Shown: positions 1 to 13,046, counted from the first letter of the stretch. The stretch is 64,000 nucleotides of DNA from Neodontobutis hainanensis (GCA_024349245.1 JALDNG010000022.1:2428501-2492500), one strand, 5' to 3'. Translations and numbers: made by a program. The notes: generated from the sequence alone by a model not told the origin.

Positions 1-1590
1 TTGCGAGCAAAAATATTCTTCTTAAGAAGCCTAATATGACTATAGATCTTGGTGTTATTTAATACATGTATTACAAATGTGTAACAAACAGGTTGTTTAG
101 GTAAAATTAACTTATGGCTCAAAAACAAAGTGGAAAGACCAAAGGGTTACCAGTATCTTTTTCTAACAGTAGCAAAAATACCAAAGACTGTGGACATTTA
201 TAGAGTATAAAGTTATTTTCTGTAGCGTGAAAAACCTAAAGAAAACTCCAGATGCAAAAGGAGATAATTCATCAAATTGCCAAAATGATTGCTCGCTGAC
301 ACTGTGCATCTCCACCATGTGATGGAAAACCTTTGTCTATCGTTAAATCTGAAACAAGCCCATGCATGTATTGGATTTAACTTAACTTATTTCCTGTCCA
401 CATAGCATCTCGTTTTGGCCTTCTGCAATTTCCACTTCCTGATATAATAAGTCATTAAAAACTCACTGGGGCATAGCTCTGACCCCATATTGATTTTGTA
501 ATTATGAGAAAACTGAAGCGACTCAAAAGCAAAATAATCACTCAGTTTTTCCCAACAGACTTGCACTAGATCTATGGCAGTGTGTTGATGAAGTCGTCAG
601 GTGTGTGTTTGTTTTTAATATGCCTTTTTTGTTACAAAGCACAAGTACGTGAGTACACTTAGATTCATGCAAATGACCTGCAAGTGGCTCAGTGTCAAAA
701 CGGTCGTCCTATAACTGGAAGGTTGGTGGTTTGATTCCCGCTCTCCCCACAGTTCATATTGCCATTGTGTCCTTGGGCAAGACACTTAACCCACCTTGTC
801 TCCAGTGGTGTTCCAGCTGTAAACACTGGTGAATTGAAGTTTAATATAAGTCGCTTTGGATAAAAGTGTTTGCTAAATAACTAAAAGAATTAAATGAAAT
901 GAAAGTAATCTTAGATTTAAAACACACGTAAAGTGCTGCTTAAGCTCAGTACAACAAGGTTACTGTAGAAATAGACGTACGCTCATAAACGGGAAGTTCA
1001 TCTGGAGGTGGATCAGATAAAAGTTGCGGTCTGTGCAGAAGAAAGTAACGTTTACGAGGTTGCTAATGTTTTGCTAATCCTTCAGCGTCTCTCCTCTGTC
1101 TCTATTTGTATCCATCACTCGCTGCTCGTGTCACTGTGGAGAAACAAAAGACGAGACAGCACTGGTTGTAGTATTGGTTACAACTATTGCCAACATATCT
1201 CAACTTACTCTGGAGAATAACCGTTAAAGTTTCACTCAGATGGTGTCAAGAGAAGCCGTGTCCTCTCTCCCGCAGCAGCAGCGCTCAGTGGAGTGAGCTG
1301 ATCAGCAGGAGGCCGAGTCTGAGCCCTTCACAGAGCAGACATGGAGTACAGTAAATACAGCAAGCGCTTAAATAGGAACGTAATTTACCATTGCAAAATT
1401 CAATGCCCAAATGTTATATTATATTTAGGCTCATTTGGAGACTATGACGGTCCTAATTAGTCTGGCAACGTAAAATACTTAATCTTTTTCTTTTCTTTTC
1501 TTTTTAAACCTTCTCAGTGCAAATAACAACATGCAGTCTTGTGTATAATAGATTTTGCATGAGCAGATTTGAAGCAGTTTTCTCCTGCAG
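1..1590 (+). other. GABRG3 intron (partial), contains one SINE
   Basis: No coding exon was recognised before the M1 exon. A SINE lies at 681-890. Around 1260-1340 there is a GC-richer stretch with CAG repeats and an ATG at 1341, but its reading frame is not similar to any receptor segment and is not called. Confidence 0.6.
681..890 (+). repeat. tRNA-headed SINE, LINE-type tail (tail type B)
   Basis: The head reads tggctcag...ggtcgtcc, with a B-box-like ggtttgattcc at 728-738, then the shared core ccttgggcaagacacttaac. The tail taagtcgctttggataaaag is the same as that of the L2/Maui-like LINE at 28060-29790. The copy is diverged from the others in the window. Confidence 0.85.
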
Positions 1591-1743
1591 GTGACTACGT
1601 GGTGATGACAGTCTACTTCGACCTGAGCAGACGAATGGGCTACTTCACCATCCAGACCTACATCCCATGTATCCTGACTGTGGTTCTGTCCTGGGTCTCA
1701 TTCTGGATCAAGAAGGACGCCACTCCAGCCCGGACTGCTTTAG
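1591..1743 (+). CDS. GABRG3: GABA-A receptor gamma-3 subunit, exon with M1 and start of M2 (partial gene)
   Basis: This exon encodes 50 full codons of a Cys-loop GABA-A receptor gamma subunit, from DYVVMTVYFDLSRRMGYFTI through M1 (IPCILTVVLSWVSFWI) to KKDATPARTAL just before M2. It is flanked by a cag acceptor at 1588-1590 and a gtaacc donor at 1744. Two leading bases (GT) and one trailing base (G) set the phase. The trailing G joins the next exon to give TALGITTVLTM, the pore-lining start of M2. The protein is a plasma-membrane chloride channel subunit that assembles with alpha and beta subunits. This segment alone does not separate gamma-1, -2 and -3; gamma-3 is favoured by the last exon and by the OCA2 neighbour. 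The extracellular ligand-binding exons are not in this window. Confidence 0.93.
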
Positions 1744-3394
1744 GTAACCCAGACACTACTAACGGGGCAGCAGCTTAATCACTGACAGAGTATATTGTCA
1801 TTTTCCACTCATATTTTCACCTTTTTACATTTGCATCTTTTCATAGTTTTTTTCATTGCTTTAATTTTGTCTTCTTCTATTCGTCTCATTTTGCTTTGCT
1901 TCTCTTTATGTTTGCAGTCTTGTGGAACATTTCAAAGCAGGTAATGGATTTTTCTGTTTCATATTTTCCATTTCCGCACTTTGGAGAGGTGTTTTTGCCC
2001 AGACCTCGAGTTAACAATAGAAACAGAAACTGCTTATCTACCATAATTTCAATTTAAAAAAAACACAAGTGTCCATTAATTTTCAATCTGAGCTGAAAGA
2101 ACATTTGACTGCTTATTTATTTGAGTTAATGTGTGATTTTTAAGGTAATGTGAAAACCTAATGTGTTTTGACCTTTCTCACAAGTACATTTTTACACAAC
2201 ATTTCAAAATTGGCTGCAATTTCCCATAAGTCCCTGTATGATTATACACCATATGTTAGACAGTTCAATAGCAATGTGTGTGTTTCTGATTTAGGTAATT
2301 AGTTTCAACCATCTTCGAAAGAGAAAAAACAAACAAGCAAACAGAAAAGAAAATTAAATGGTGTAAACAATATTATAAATAAAGGTATCGGCTTTAACTT
2401 GTGCTTTTTGCGCCGATACATTTGATTTGGTTCACAGACACACAACGCCAACACACCAAACACTAAAGTCATCTTGCGTACATAAAGAATGACTAAAAGA
2501 AGCTTTGTAGAATTCAATCTTATTCTTTTAAAATTATTTCTTCAAGCTACCTTTGGATTTGACCTGTATGTAAAAATCAGTTACCCAAAGGCCACTCATT
2601 GCAATATCACTCACTCATCTCACCTGCCCACCTTATGTTGGTGAATTGAGACTAATCTGTATAAAAAAGGAGTAATAATAATAAAAGAAAATCATGGATT
2701 TTTGGGGGATTTTTACTTGGGATGTAACAATATCAAAATCTGACTGTACTCTTAATGTTTTGACTCCACAGGATGGTTTTTAGTGAGATATTGTGGGGGA
2801 GGTCACAATAACAAAATGATTCACAAGATAATCCTCAACTAGTCATTAAAACAGCAATTTCTTTTATTGGGTTAATAAGGAGTGAAGTCATGAACTGAAA
2901 CAGCCACTGGTTTAAAATCAGGGCTTTACTTTAGGATTTTTAGGCACTTGCCCAACGGACTCATATTGGCAAAAGACTATGAAGTATATACATTTTGTGT
3001 ATAACTTAAAAAATTATAATTAATGTACGGGTCACTGAAATGCACGGCCTAACCAAGTATCAAATTTGTAGGCCTATTTTAAAAGCCCTTCTCCATGAGT
3101 TCAACAGTAGCCTACATGTATTATTTATATTTATAATTAGTTTATTTGGCTTTAGCCCTTGGCCCCACTGTTTGCTTAAACTAGCCCAGCATGATGCTCA
3201 TATATGTTCAGTGTCATTAACACTACATTGGTTGATGTGGAACAAAGCTTTTTCCCATTTCCTATTTACTCGTCATTAACGTGCGCCAACAATTTAATGA
3301 GTTCCGTATATTAGCTTTGTTCTATGTAGTTTTCTCTGCTCTGATACACTGTCCCTGGAACAAAACTAAATATTTTGCCCAGAAATCCTACCTT

Positions 3395-3800
3395 TTGATA
3401 TCAAGGATGTATTATTAGAACTGGAAAGTGAATGAGTTAATAACAATATTTCTGCCTATTATTTTCAATGGAAGTTGCTTAATTTTGGCTTCCAGGTTTA
3501 TTTCCACAATGTGCGACCCATAGAGCGGGTCACTATAGCATTGGAAATTAAGTCTTATGTTTAACCCACCGTCAGGTTCCACGGGATCCGTTCTGACCAG
3601 TGGGTATGAAAGCGGGATAGAGCAGTGACGCTACACAACAAGTTATTTTTGGTAAATTTAAGAATTTCTAACAGAGAAAAAGTCTGTGACATGAATAAAG
3701 GTAATACACACCACAAAATCATTTTGGTAGCTGTAGGTGGCCTGTCACCTGCTTTTGTTTTTACATTGCACTCTATGAGGAAAATCTTTTTTAGTGGAGT
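3395..3800 (+). repeat. Unclassified dispersed repeat, copy A (pairs with 30018-30410)
   Basis: It shares a series of matching blocks in the same order with 30018-30410: ggatgtattattagaac; ttacccac.gt..ggttccac followed by gatccgttctga; an acagagaaaa block; and tttggtagctgtag..gacctgtca. The blocks are separated by indels. No ORF, terminal repeat or promoter boxes were recognised. Confidence 0.65.
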
Positions 3801-5417
3801 ACCTCCAGTGGCCACTAATAGTATTGGCTTTATCTTTAGTACCCTTTACACCCCAAATGTTTACGCATGATGCCTGACACACACACACAAGACTAAGAAC
3901 AGTGGAATTAAGTCACTCTACAGTGGCTCGAGGCAATCTAAATCCATACTCCGTAAAAGACGGTTAGGTTGAGGACAAACTGTAAAGGAAGAAATGCAGC
4001 CTTACAGCAAAAGATGTGATGTTTGACTGAAACGCTTTCAGATCATAGCAATAGATTTTTTATGCTATAAATACTCTTCTTTTGTGTATTTAGATTTAAT
4101 GCAGGATAGACCATGTTGCTTTACCAAGGGCCCCAATATTTAGTTTTATATTCTAAATAAGTATAGTTAAGTATTGCCACATCTGTAGAACTTCTTTTGC
4201 GTCATTGTGACTTCCTGTTGATGTTTCCAGAGTGTGTGTGATTTGTCAAATCTGGGATCAAAATAGAAAACAAACTGGACTTAGTTTAGTTTAGTTATGG
4301 TCTTTCTTTTTCTCAGTTTAAAATGTTGTATTATACATTTGAACAAAATGAAAGTCATCAGTACAAACTATGTTTATTCCTATTTCAACTTGTAGACAAA
4401 CTGAGCCCTTTTTTTAGCAGTTCTTTTTTGAAATTACCAAACAAAAAATCCAGGTGCTCAGGAGAAAATAAATCAATCACAACTGGTGGCTTTTTAAAAG
4501 TGTCTTGTAAAAAAAAGCTGCTATCTATTGTTCAAGTTATTATCAACCAAATGATTCATAAACAGGTTATTCTGAAAAGCTCTGAATATATCTGTAATAA
4601 GAACCCTAAATAGCATTTGCAGTCTGTTTAGATACACTGTACATTCAGTTTGTTATAGAATAGAAAAAGAACCAGGCCCATTCATGTATTATCTTTGCCT
4701 GAGAGTGTGTGCAGATGAGCGAATGGGCATAAGGAAGGTGAATAAACAGGGCCAAGACTTGTCAGTGTGGGAGTAAAGTGATCCTGACCTTCACAGGTGA
4801 CTCACTGTGGACAGGCCTCGCTCTCAAACCTTCTGGTCTTTACAAACAGCACCTGAATTTGTTTATGTTGGACTTCAATAGAAATCTCCAGTAACTCTTC
4901 AGCCGTGACTTTTCTTTAGTTTGACACATGATATACATCACCTCAGAGCCTGTTCCAAATGGAGCTGTCAGCCAAGATAAATGTTTCCGAGTCCCTTCCT
5001 TTGTTAAAAACCTGCTCCTGGTTCTATTGTTTAGAGCAAAAAACAGCGTTGAGGGTAATCACAGTGGAGAGCTGGGGCTACAGGAAAAGTATGAGATGTC
5101 CGCCTAAAATAGATAGGGCCGGCTTGTTACCATGGGAACCGCAGTGAAACAGTGGCAGTTTTCTTTCTTTCCTTATAGGCATCTTTATAATGTTCATGGA
5201 GAATAAAAGAGAATGAAATCATCAGAAGTGTGTCGGAGGAAGTGGTCTTTGTCAGTCTGAGTTACTAATGTCTAATCACATGTTGTCACGACAACAAGGG
5301 CTGCTGTTACTCTTAGAAGACTAAGTGCTTAAAGTAACACTGTGCATGTTTTTAAAGATGTGTGCCCTCTATAGGACTCTAGTGCAACTGCAGACAGACA
5401 CGAGCTGAAGACCAGTG

Positions 5418-5545
5418 TTGAGCATGTTACTTTAAAAAAGTAATTAGTTATAGTTACTAGTTATCGCTCTCGAAGAGTAACTGAGTTAAATCATTATAAA
5501 AGTAACTAATCACCAGAAAATGTAACTGTGTTAATAAAAATAAAT
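5418..5545. repeat. Remnant with alternating gtaact/agttac motifs
   Basis: The stretch is built of aagtaattagtta, agttactagtta, agtaactgagtt and aagtaactaatcacc units. This resembles terminal regions of non-autonomous DNA transposons common in fish genomes. No boundaries could be set, and the family name is not known to me. Confidence 0.4.
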
Positions 5546-6173
5546 AAAAAATCAAATGTGTCAAATAACTTGGATGCCCCCATCATTATGTTAAATGAAT
5601 GAAAGGGACACTAAATAAAATAAATTACTATTATTTTAAAACATTGTACACTAATCTACACTATTTCACTGTTGTTGTGGAACAATACAGTGCTTACAGC
5701 GTGCGTTGGTTTCACTTTCAGTGCAGAGCCCCGTAACGCAGCACGCTTGAGTAGGACACGTTCATTTGGAGCCCAAAATGCCACTAAGTTGCTATATACC
5801 TTTAACCAAGAGGGTCTTCACTAGTCTTGGCAAGGGGCAGCTACGCCGCACAAACCAAAAAGCACTGGTGCACATATTGTTTGTCATCAGCCCATAGTGA
5901 GTTGTGATCAGTTGTTCACTCACAGACGTGTTCCCCAATCCTAAATGATTTAAACTCACAGGCACACACACTTTGCCAACTGAAGAGGAAAAACTGCACA
6001 AAAAGACAGAGACTATTCACTTTACGTATTAACAAACAAATCAAAATTGACCAACGTGTACTGAACCGTGAAGGGCGTTGATATTAACCAGGTTTTTCTA
6101 AAACCCTCAATAAATCTGCCTCTGATGGATTTAGACCTGGTTAATATTTTGTGTTTAATAATTACTTCGTAAT

Positions 6174-6528
6174 GGGGCGGCAGTGGCTCAGTGGTAGAGT
6201 GGTCGTCCTTCAACCGGAAGGTGGTGGGTTCGATTCCCGCTCTCCCCACAAAATACTGTCGTTGTGTCCTTGGGCAAGACACTTAACCCACCTTGCCTTG
6301 TATGAATGTGTAAGAATGTGCAGTGAATGTATGTGTTGGTCGGAGAGTCCGTAGGCGCAGAATGGCTGCCACGTCTCTGTCAGTGTGCCCCAGGGCAGCT
6401 GTGGCTACAGTTGTAGCTTACCATCACCAGTGTGACTGTGTATGAATGAATAATGGACAACCTGTAAAGCGCTTTGGGTCCCTTGGGAGAAAGGCGCTAT
6501 ATAAATCCAAACCATTATTATTATTATT
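6174..6528 (+). repeat. Full-length tRNA-headed SINE (tail type A)
   Basis: Pol III A box tggctcagtggtagagtgg at 6184-6202 and B box ggttcgattcc at 6227-6237, then the core ccttgggcaagacacttaac. A long middle portion includes gccacgtctctgtcagtg. The tail is gtaaagcgctttgggtccc ... aaaggcgctatataaat, followed by an ATT microsatellite. It is the best preserved copy in the window. Confidence 0.92.
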
Positions 6529-7062
6529 TTTCGTATTAACTTTAGCTAAGACCTAAAACCTTTAGATCAAACCCAATAATGTGTTTCCCTAAAACTGTAG
6601 AACTTTATCAAAACAACTCTGATTTGTTTCTGTTACTGTTTTTATGCATTTTCACCTGTTTTAACCTTCTTTTCCTATCAGCTGTTAAAAAGAGAATAAT
6701 AACAACTATGTCACTGCTTGAGAGCCATGTATTTGTTCTGTTAGAACCGGCTGTTTGTACATTACTGGTTTATGCACAAACCCAGTTTTGTTAATCTAAT
6801 GTGTTAATGTGACATATGTTGCCAGTCCAGCAACAGAAAGATACATCAAAGAGTTGTTCTTCTTTCTGTTTCATAGTAGCATATCTCTGAAATGATTTTG
6901 AGTGTATAACTTTTAAGCTTAAAGTTACACAATGTAGCTTTAAAAACACAGCCTATTCTTTTCACAGATGTTCCCCATGACCTTTACAGAACTAACCCTC
7001 ACCAATATTTACAGTGCAAAAGGTAATCTCAGTCATCATAACTCTCACACCCTGTCCCGTAG

Positions 7063-7262
7063 GCATAACCACGGTGCTTACTATGACCACTCTGAGCACC
7101 GTGGCCCGGACGTCACTGCCCAGAGTGTCCTACGTCACCGCCATGGACCTGTTCGTCACCGTCTGCTTCCTGTTCGTGTTCGCCGCTGTCATGGAGTATG
7201 CAACATTAAACTACTACTCGTACAGCACTCGGAGACCCGGCTGTATCCACAGGAAAAGAACA
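7063..7262 (+). CDS. GABRG3: GABA-A receptor gamma-3 subunit, exon with M2-M3
   Basis: This exon encodes 66 codons starting ITTVLTMTTLSTVARTSLP (M2 pore helix), the M2-M3 linker RVSYVTAMD, and M3 (LFVTVCFLFVFAAVMEYATL), then NYYSYSTRRPGCIHRKRT at the start of the intracellular loop. The acceptor is cgtag before 7063 and the donor gtaagt at 7263. It opens with two bases completing a Gly codon from the previous exon and ends in phase 0. The M2 and linker residues are typical of gamma subunits. The loop start is basic (RR, HRKR) and differs from the mammalian gamma-3 loop, which is the least conserved part of these subunits. Confidence 0.95.
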
Positions 7263-8014
7263 GTAAGTCTGGTCGAATATTAAAGTGAGGTCACTAACTT
7301 TCCAATGTTGAAGTGACCATCTCTGGCAGCAGTAATGGCTGATGTTGGACAAATCTAAAATATTCAAATCAATAGTTCACACTAGATTTACAGAATACTC
7401 TGTGAATAAATAAAGCATTGTTAAAACTTTAAAATGTTGCTACATAAAGTGATCAAAGATTGCTCACAACTGACGTTAACAGAAGTAGACTCCAAACTGT
7501 CTGGTCGTTGCGTATGGTTGATGAGAAACGAGTAAGATGCAAGAGTTTAAAACCGAATGACAGCTACTACATTATTATACAGATATAATTTAAGATAGCG
7601 TGAATGACTGAATTAGTTAGCCCACCACGCAGCTTGGCTTACAGTAGGCCTACAATTAGCCATTCTTGCCAATAAATAAATGAGTCCACTGAATACTTAG
7701 ACACCTGCTTTTCTACCCACTCCAGGGTGACCAGATTTTCAAAGCTCAAAACTTTAATTTTATAAACTCAAATCAAAGGACAACATGAACTGAATTCATT
7801 GGATGACATATATTTATTATGTTAAGATGTAATAAACATGCACCTTTCTAAAAGCAAACGGTTGAACTGTTCCTTAAGCTCAATGACAGACTGAAACGGT
7901 GAAAGCCGGAGAAAGGACGATTAGCAAAAGCCTCACGCTGAAGCACGTATATAGACTAATCTGTATTGAGTTGGAGACTATTGATCTTTTCTAATTGGTT
8001 AATATTGTCATAAA

Positions 8015-8130
8015 TATTGGCAATTTATGCGCAACTTACATCTTGGTGTAAACTTTTTGCACTTGATCTGTCTAAGAACTGCTTTGCAAGTGAATTTCAC
8101 CTCTGTGGGATCAATTAAGTCCAATTAATC
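8015..8130 (+). mobile_element. LINE 3'-end fragment
   Basis: gcacttgatctgtctaagaa and gcaagtgaatttcacctctg followed by tgggatcaattaag resemble the 3' end of a CR1/Rex1-like LINE. Part of it is repeated at 8872-8905, inside the better preserved fragment (gcactttatctgtctaagag, gtacaagtgaa). Confidence 0.5.
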
Positions 8131-8839
8131 TTATCTCTCTTATCTTATATAATAACTTTTACAAAACTTTAAAGGTCCTAAATGTTTAAAATACTACAAT
8201 TATTACGTCTGTCAATACTGCAACTGTTTTGATCGCACAGACAATTTGGTAAGTAAGGCCAAAAAGAGTCAACATAGAGTCATAAGATGAGATTTTGGGT
8301 GCTAAATGCAACAGATAAAGCTAATTGCGTGATTTAATACTGTCCCCATATTTTCTTCCTCTAAACTTTAAGTACAGTGAAGACCAGGAAAAAAACAAAA
8401 AAACAATACATAGACAACCGAGCTATTTTATGCTAACCTCTGTTTCTGGGTGACAGTGTTTTTTTTACTTTCATTATAAGTAAAAAGGTTTTCCAGAGTT
8501 GAGATAATGTGTCAGTGCCCTTTCTGAGCTCTGATACTATTTAAAGTGTCAATCTGAACAAGTTGTCAAGTCTGGTGCTCCTCCTGTCGCCTGTCACTGT
8601 TTGAAGGAAACCTATTGTAAACTTCTAAACAGTAGAGAGATCAAATGCTATACATGTTTTTGTGGCATATCTACCTAAATAAAAGTTTTCAGACACAACC
8701 AGGCCACATACTTAGTTTGAGATCTGATTTTGAGTGAAAGATGGGTCAAATCTAAAGTGAACCTAAGCGTGAAAACAGATGCTGGTGACAAACGTTGCAA
8801 CAGCTGTACCTACATTTAAAAAAATATTCAAATGCTGCT

Positions 8840-9478
8840 GAGATTGTACATTTTGTGCACCTCTAACTTTTGGCACTTTATCTGTCTAAGAGGTGCTGTA
8901 CAAGTGAAAGTGTCACTTATCCTCAGATACAGTCTTAAAAGAAAAAACACAAGGGCTCCTCAAGGTAATGTTCTTACTTCATTCCCCTTCACGTTATACA
9001 CTACAGATTTAATTATAACTCTCAGTCCTGCCCATCTAAACATACTCTGCTGACACAGCAAAACTGTTTTATTCTGAGCACCTCCAAAACTAAAGAGAGG
9101 GTCATTGACTTTTGGCATGATACACCCCCAACTCAAAGTGTTACCATCAGTGGAGAAGTGACCACCTATAAACACCTGGGAGTGCATCTGGACAACAAGC
9201 TGGACTGGTCCATAAATACAGATGCACGCTATAGGAAAGGTCAAAGCTGGCTAAATTTTATAAGAAAGCTAAGGTCTTTTAATGTAAACAATAAACGGAT
9301 ACAGATGTTTTATCAGGCAGTAATGGCTAACTCTGTTTTTATGCAGCAGCCAGTGTGTGTGTGTCTGACATAAGACTCTACAATCAATCTGTAAATGGCA
9401 GATAAAGACTTTTGGCTAAAACAACTCATTTAAAGAGACTGAATTTCCCCTTGGGGATTATTAAAGTAATTTTGAATT
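8840..9478 (+). mobile_element. Rex1/Babar-like LINE fragment, reverse transcriptase C-terminus
   Basis: A decayed reverse-transcriptase end. The 9158-9373 frame reads TTYKHLGVHLDNKLDWSINT, then KGQSWLNFIRKLRSFNVNNK and RIQMFYQAVMANSVF, typical of the RT C-terminus of Rex1/Babar (CR1-like) fish LINEs. Upstream, ctcctcaaggtaatgttctt matches the catalytic-region consensus nucleotides. The 3' end is tttccccttggggattatta.aag. It is 5'-truncated and frame-broken. Confidence 0.8.
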
Positions 9479-10571
9479 GAATTTAAATATTGTACAGTAC
9501 GGCAAGTAAAAACATTGCTGTAGTTTATTAAGACCAAAACTTTTAGGAACTGAGAAAAAAACGGAACAAGGCCAACTCAAGACCTAGAGCAGTGCATGAA
9601 CCATATAAACCACAAACAAACAAACGTCTTCTAAAGAAGTCCAGAGCATCCTTGAGTACTACAGCACAAATACAAAATGAGAGAAACAAATGAAGAAACA
9701 TTGTTAACTCCAACTGTGTCAGATTTTATTAGTCTCACTACAGTTTACAAGAATCATAGCATCAAAACCTAATATTATTATATAGTACATACAGTATTGT
9801 AAGGGTTACCTGTAACAGTATGTCAGGCTTTTTACTTTACCTCAAGGTTCTATACTTACTCCCCTTTCTATCTTCTTTTTACATTAAACCAATAATAAAG
9901 ACAAATACAAAGAGAACTTTCAACTCCAGATTCCTCTAAAGTCCCAGTACCAATAAATAATTTTAAATAATCTTGCATATAATAGCTGTAAACATGTTCA
10001 AATTTAATATAAACAGTTCGGTCAGGGGAGAGGATTATTGGTTCCCCCTGCCTCAGGTCATGTACTCTTCCAGAGTGAGGAAGAGAGCAGCTAACGCCAC
10101 TCACCCTGGACACCACCTGTCTGAACTTTTACCATCACGACGGCGACTCAGATCACAGGCCACTAGTACTTCTTCTCACAGGCCATTTTCTTTTGAACAG
10201 TAAATACCTCCCAAGGCATATGCCTGTAAGTGCAATACTCCCACTTATCAGTGCAATATCTTCTAAACTCAGGTGATATTTATATTCATATTTATTCTTT
10301 CACTTTTTACAATCAGAATACTGTAAACATGTTTGTAATCTGCAAATGTCTATTCCAACTTAAATATTAAATGTGCCCAAAAATAAGTGACAATTCAGAG
10401 ACATTTTTCATCTCTTGGTTCATTACAGACATTTTGTGTTACTGCAAATGAGAAGAGATGCGTACATTTAGAAGCAGTTTTTAAGGCTTACTAATACTAA
10501 AACACAGAAAAATAAATGCTCGCACGATGAAACAGACCTCATTCTTATCTCTGTGTCCATAATTTTTTCAG

Positions 10572-10850
10572 AATTACTCGATCCTGGACGTCAGACCCCC
10601 TCCCTCCGTCATCAGTCTGAACAACGCCATGTACTGGCAGGACTTTGAGGACGCCTGTGTCTACGACTGTCTGGACGGGAAAGACTGCCAAAGCTTCTTC
10701 TGCTGCTTCGAGGAGTGTAAAGACGGCGGCTGGAGGAAAGGCCGTGTTCACATAGATCTGCTGGAACTGGACGCTTACTCGCGCGTCTTCTTCCCGACCT
10801 CGTTCCTGTTGTTTAACATCGTCTACTGGGTTGGATACCTCTACCTTTAG
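10572..10850 (+). CDS. GABRG3: GABA-A receptor gamma-3 subunit, last coding exon (loop and M4, stop)
   Basis: The terminal coding exon has 92 codons and a TAG stop at 10848-10850, after a ttttttcag acceptor. It encodes NYSILDVRPPPSVISLNNAM, an acidic stretch YWQDFEDACVYDCLDGKDC, a cysteine-rich block (QSFFCCFEEC), WRKGRVHIDLLELDAYSRVF, and M4 ending FNIVYWVGYLYL. In gamma subunits the loop just before M4 is known to bind GABARAP and its cysteines are palmitoylated; the matching residues are visible here. The RPPP, DGKDCQSFFCC and LELD motifs fit gamma-3 better than gamma-1 or gamma-2. The exon starts in phase 0, so it joins directly in frame to the 7063-7262 exon. A short intervening phase-0 exon, as expected from the mammalian loop length, was looked for and not found. 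Confidence 0.95.
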   Translation, partial: NYSILDVRPPPSVISLNNAMYWQDFEDACVYDCLDGKDCQSFFCCFEECKDGGWRKGRVHIDLLELDAYSRVFFPTSFLLFNIVYWVGYLYL

Positions 10851-13046
10851 CAGAGAGGACTTTGAGACACTGAATGTGAACTGTTCGGAGATGGGACAAT
10901 CGGACAATCTCAACTTCAGGAATGACAGACAGCACATTTATTGTTAAGTTGTGCTCAAAGATAGGACAGTGCAACGTAGTAACAATGCACAATAATGATT
11001 GTTACATTGTAGGAACTCTGTCAATACTATCCAGCCATCAGTCAAACCCAGTTGATGAAAATCCAAGGACGTTCAAAGCATTCATAGTGCCTTCCTCTGG
11101 AGGGGTTGATACAATCTGCTACAATAATCAGGGAATAACCATTTTTAAAGAAGTCTGGCTTTGACTGACTATGGCTGTTCTCATTTTACATCTGTGAGTC
11201 ACACACTCCTAATAACAACACACTTCTATAATGTGACATTCAATATTTTATATGGGTATATATACACACCAACATGCAACGTCATTTGCACACACAGAAT
11301 GTTTGTATTCCTTTGTCTATCATACTTAAGTAGATATCACATAACATCGGGGGTTATGTACAATTCCATATTAGAGTTCCTAATTAAGAGAAGCCTTAAA
11401 CTTAGAAGGGTCTCCATCAATTTTTATGAAAATGAGAGGTTTTGTTTTTTTGGCCTCAGCAAAGACAGGTATTTAACTTTGAGCCTTGTAGTCGATGTAT
11501 TTATTATTTAACTTTAACAAACATAATCCACATGGCACATGGGTTAGTACGGGTAACCCCATACTGACAGTTCCTAGAATGCAGAAACACCTCATGGATG
11601 AAGTCAGCCATGTCATTTGCTCTGCTCCACATTTTAGCCACCGCACCACACTGATAAAACCACAGCCAAGGTTATTTAGTTGTACTTTTGTCAATAGAAG
11701 ATCTTCTAAAAGAATGCTCCTAACAGTACTGTACCATACAGCTCCAATGGAAATGTGCCTGTCCCATATTAGCTTCCTTTGAGATGAAACACGGCCATGT
11801 GTTTAATTTAACTATTTTGTCTATCGCAGCGTAGCGTTAGATTTATTTGCACCATGTATTGGTGTTGGCACAGCTGCCACTGCTATCCAGAACTCATATC
11901 ACACGCTGTATTACGTGAAAAGGTTTCTGTTATTTTTGTGGCGAAGTACCTTATGTACGCTGGCACACAAATTCACTAACATTTGTATTACTTTAGGCAC
12001 AGGATGGTAATCTTACTCATGGGACAAGACATCATCCATTGTCCATGTTTTGCATGAAATGGTCAAATAAGCGTTGCCCTAAAGAAGCTCCAGTTCATTG
12101 GTAGTTCCAACACACAACCGTTTAGTTGCCTTAGTGGAGCTGCCTAGAGCTGAGATGAAATACATATTTCCATCTTCAGCACGGTGAAGACTTTAGTCCA
12201 GTAAAGGTTATGTCTGGGCCTTGGGCAGTCTCCTTAAGTGACCCTTTTTTATCCCTCACTATTTTCTGTTATTTGTTTTATTGTTTTTTCTGTTTATAAT
12301 GTGCCAAATAATCACACAATGTGCCCTTTTTTCCCTGTAGTAAGGCCAGTGTGAAGGTGTAACGTGGGAGGACTACTATGATGCATGTGTTTACACAAAG
12401 GCATGTTTGTGCAGACATCACACTATTGAAGATTTGATTCAGCAGTGCATTGTAGTCATTTATACTGTGAATCCACACTTAACATATTTTGCCGTCAGTG
12501 TGAATGCAAACACATTTCTATTTGTCTGTCCCTGTGTGCACACGCCAAACACCACTGTTCTTCTGACTCCCTTCATCTGACGGACAAAGGAGGTGCAATA
12601 AGGTGTCCTGAGTGGTGCTATGCTTACAATAATTGCTGCATGTTGGGATAAAAATAACCTCTTTGCAGACTGGAGTTCTGTGTCCTTCAGGGTGCACCAT
12701 TTGTAAGTTTGTGTTCAGCCAAATGGGCCCTGACTGTTAAAACCACTCTGTCCAATCACAGTGGAATCACGCTGTAATACCAGACATAATGTTGGCACAG
12801 CACAGAGCCTCTTATCATTCAGCTCTGTCGTACTTCAATGACACAGTGATAAAGGTCAACAGATATTTAAGTTTAGTTTGTTTTCTCCTAACAACAGTTA
12901 CATGGACATTCATCAATAGCAGTCATCTTGACAGTCCGTTCAGTTTTCTTTTGATTGTACTATAAGCTCAGAAATTGTGCTGTATTTCCTTCATAATTGC
13001 CACCCTCTGAGTTTCCAGTCAGTATTTTGATAAGAATTATAGTCTT

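Larger units (their letters stand above)
1744..7062 (+). other. GABRG3 intron with dispersed repeats
   Basis: 5.3 kb intron. It holds a diverged member of a small repeat family (3395-3800), a transposon-like remnant around 5418-5545 and a complete SINE (6174-6528). The remainder is AT-rich and I see no coding or RNA feature in it. Confidence 0.7.
7263..10571 (+). other. GABRG3 intron before the last exon
   Basis: 3.3 kb intron. It contains a LINE tail fragment (about 8015-8130) and a Rex1/Babar-like LINE fragment (8840-9478). No in-phase exon for the missing part of the M3-M4 loop was recognised. Confidence 0.65.

Noticed and set aside
6184..6237. tRNA gene, because of good A and B boxes
   Set aside because: The sequence does not fold to a full tRNA and continues into the SINE core and tail shared by other copies.
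10021..10060. Possible missing GABRG3 loop exon (ag..ttcggtcagg..cctcag/gt)
   Set aside because: The 40-base length breaks the phase-0 frame and the peptide does not resemble the gamma-3 loop.
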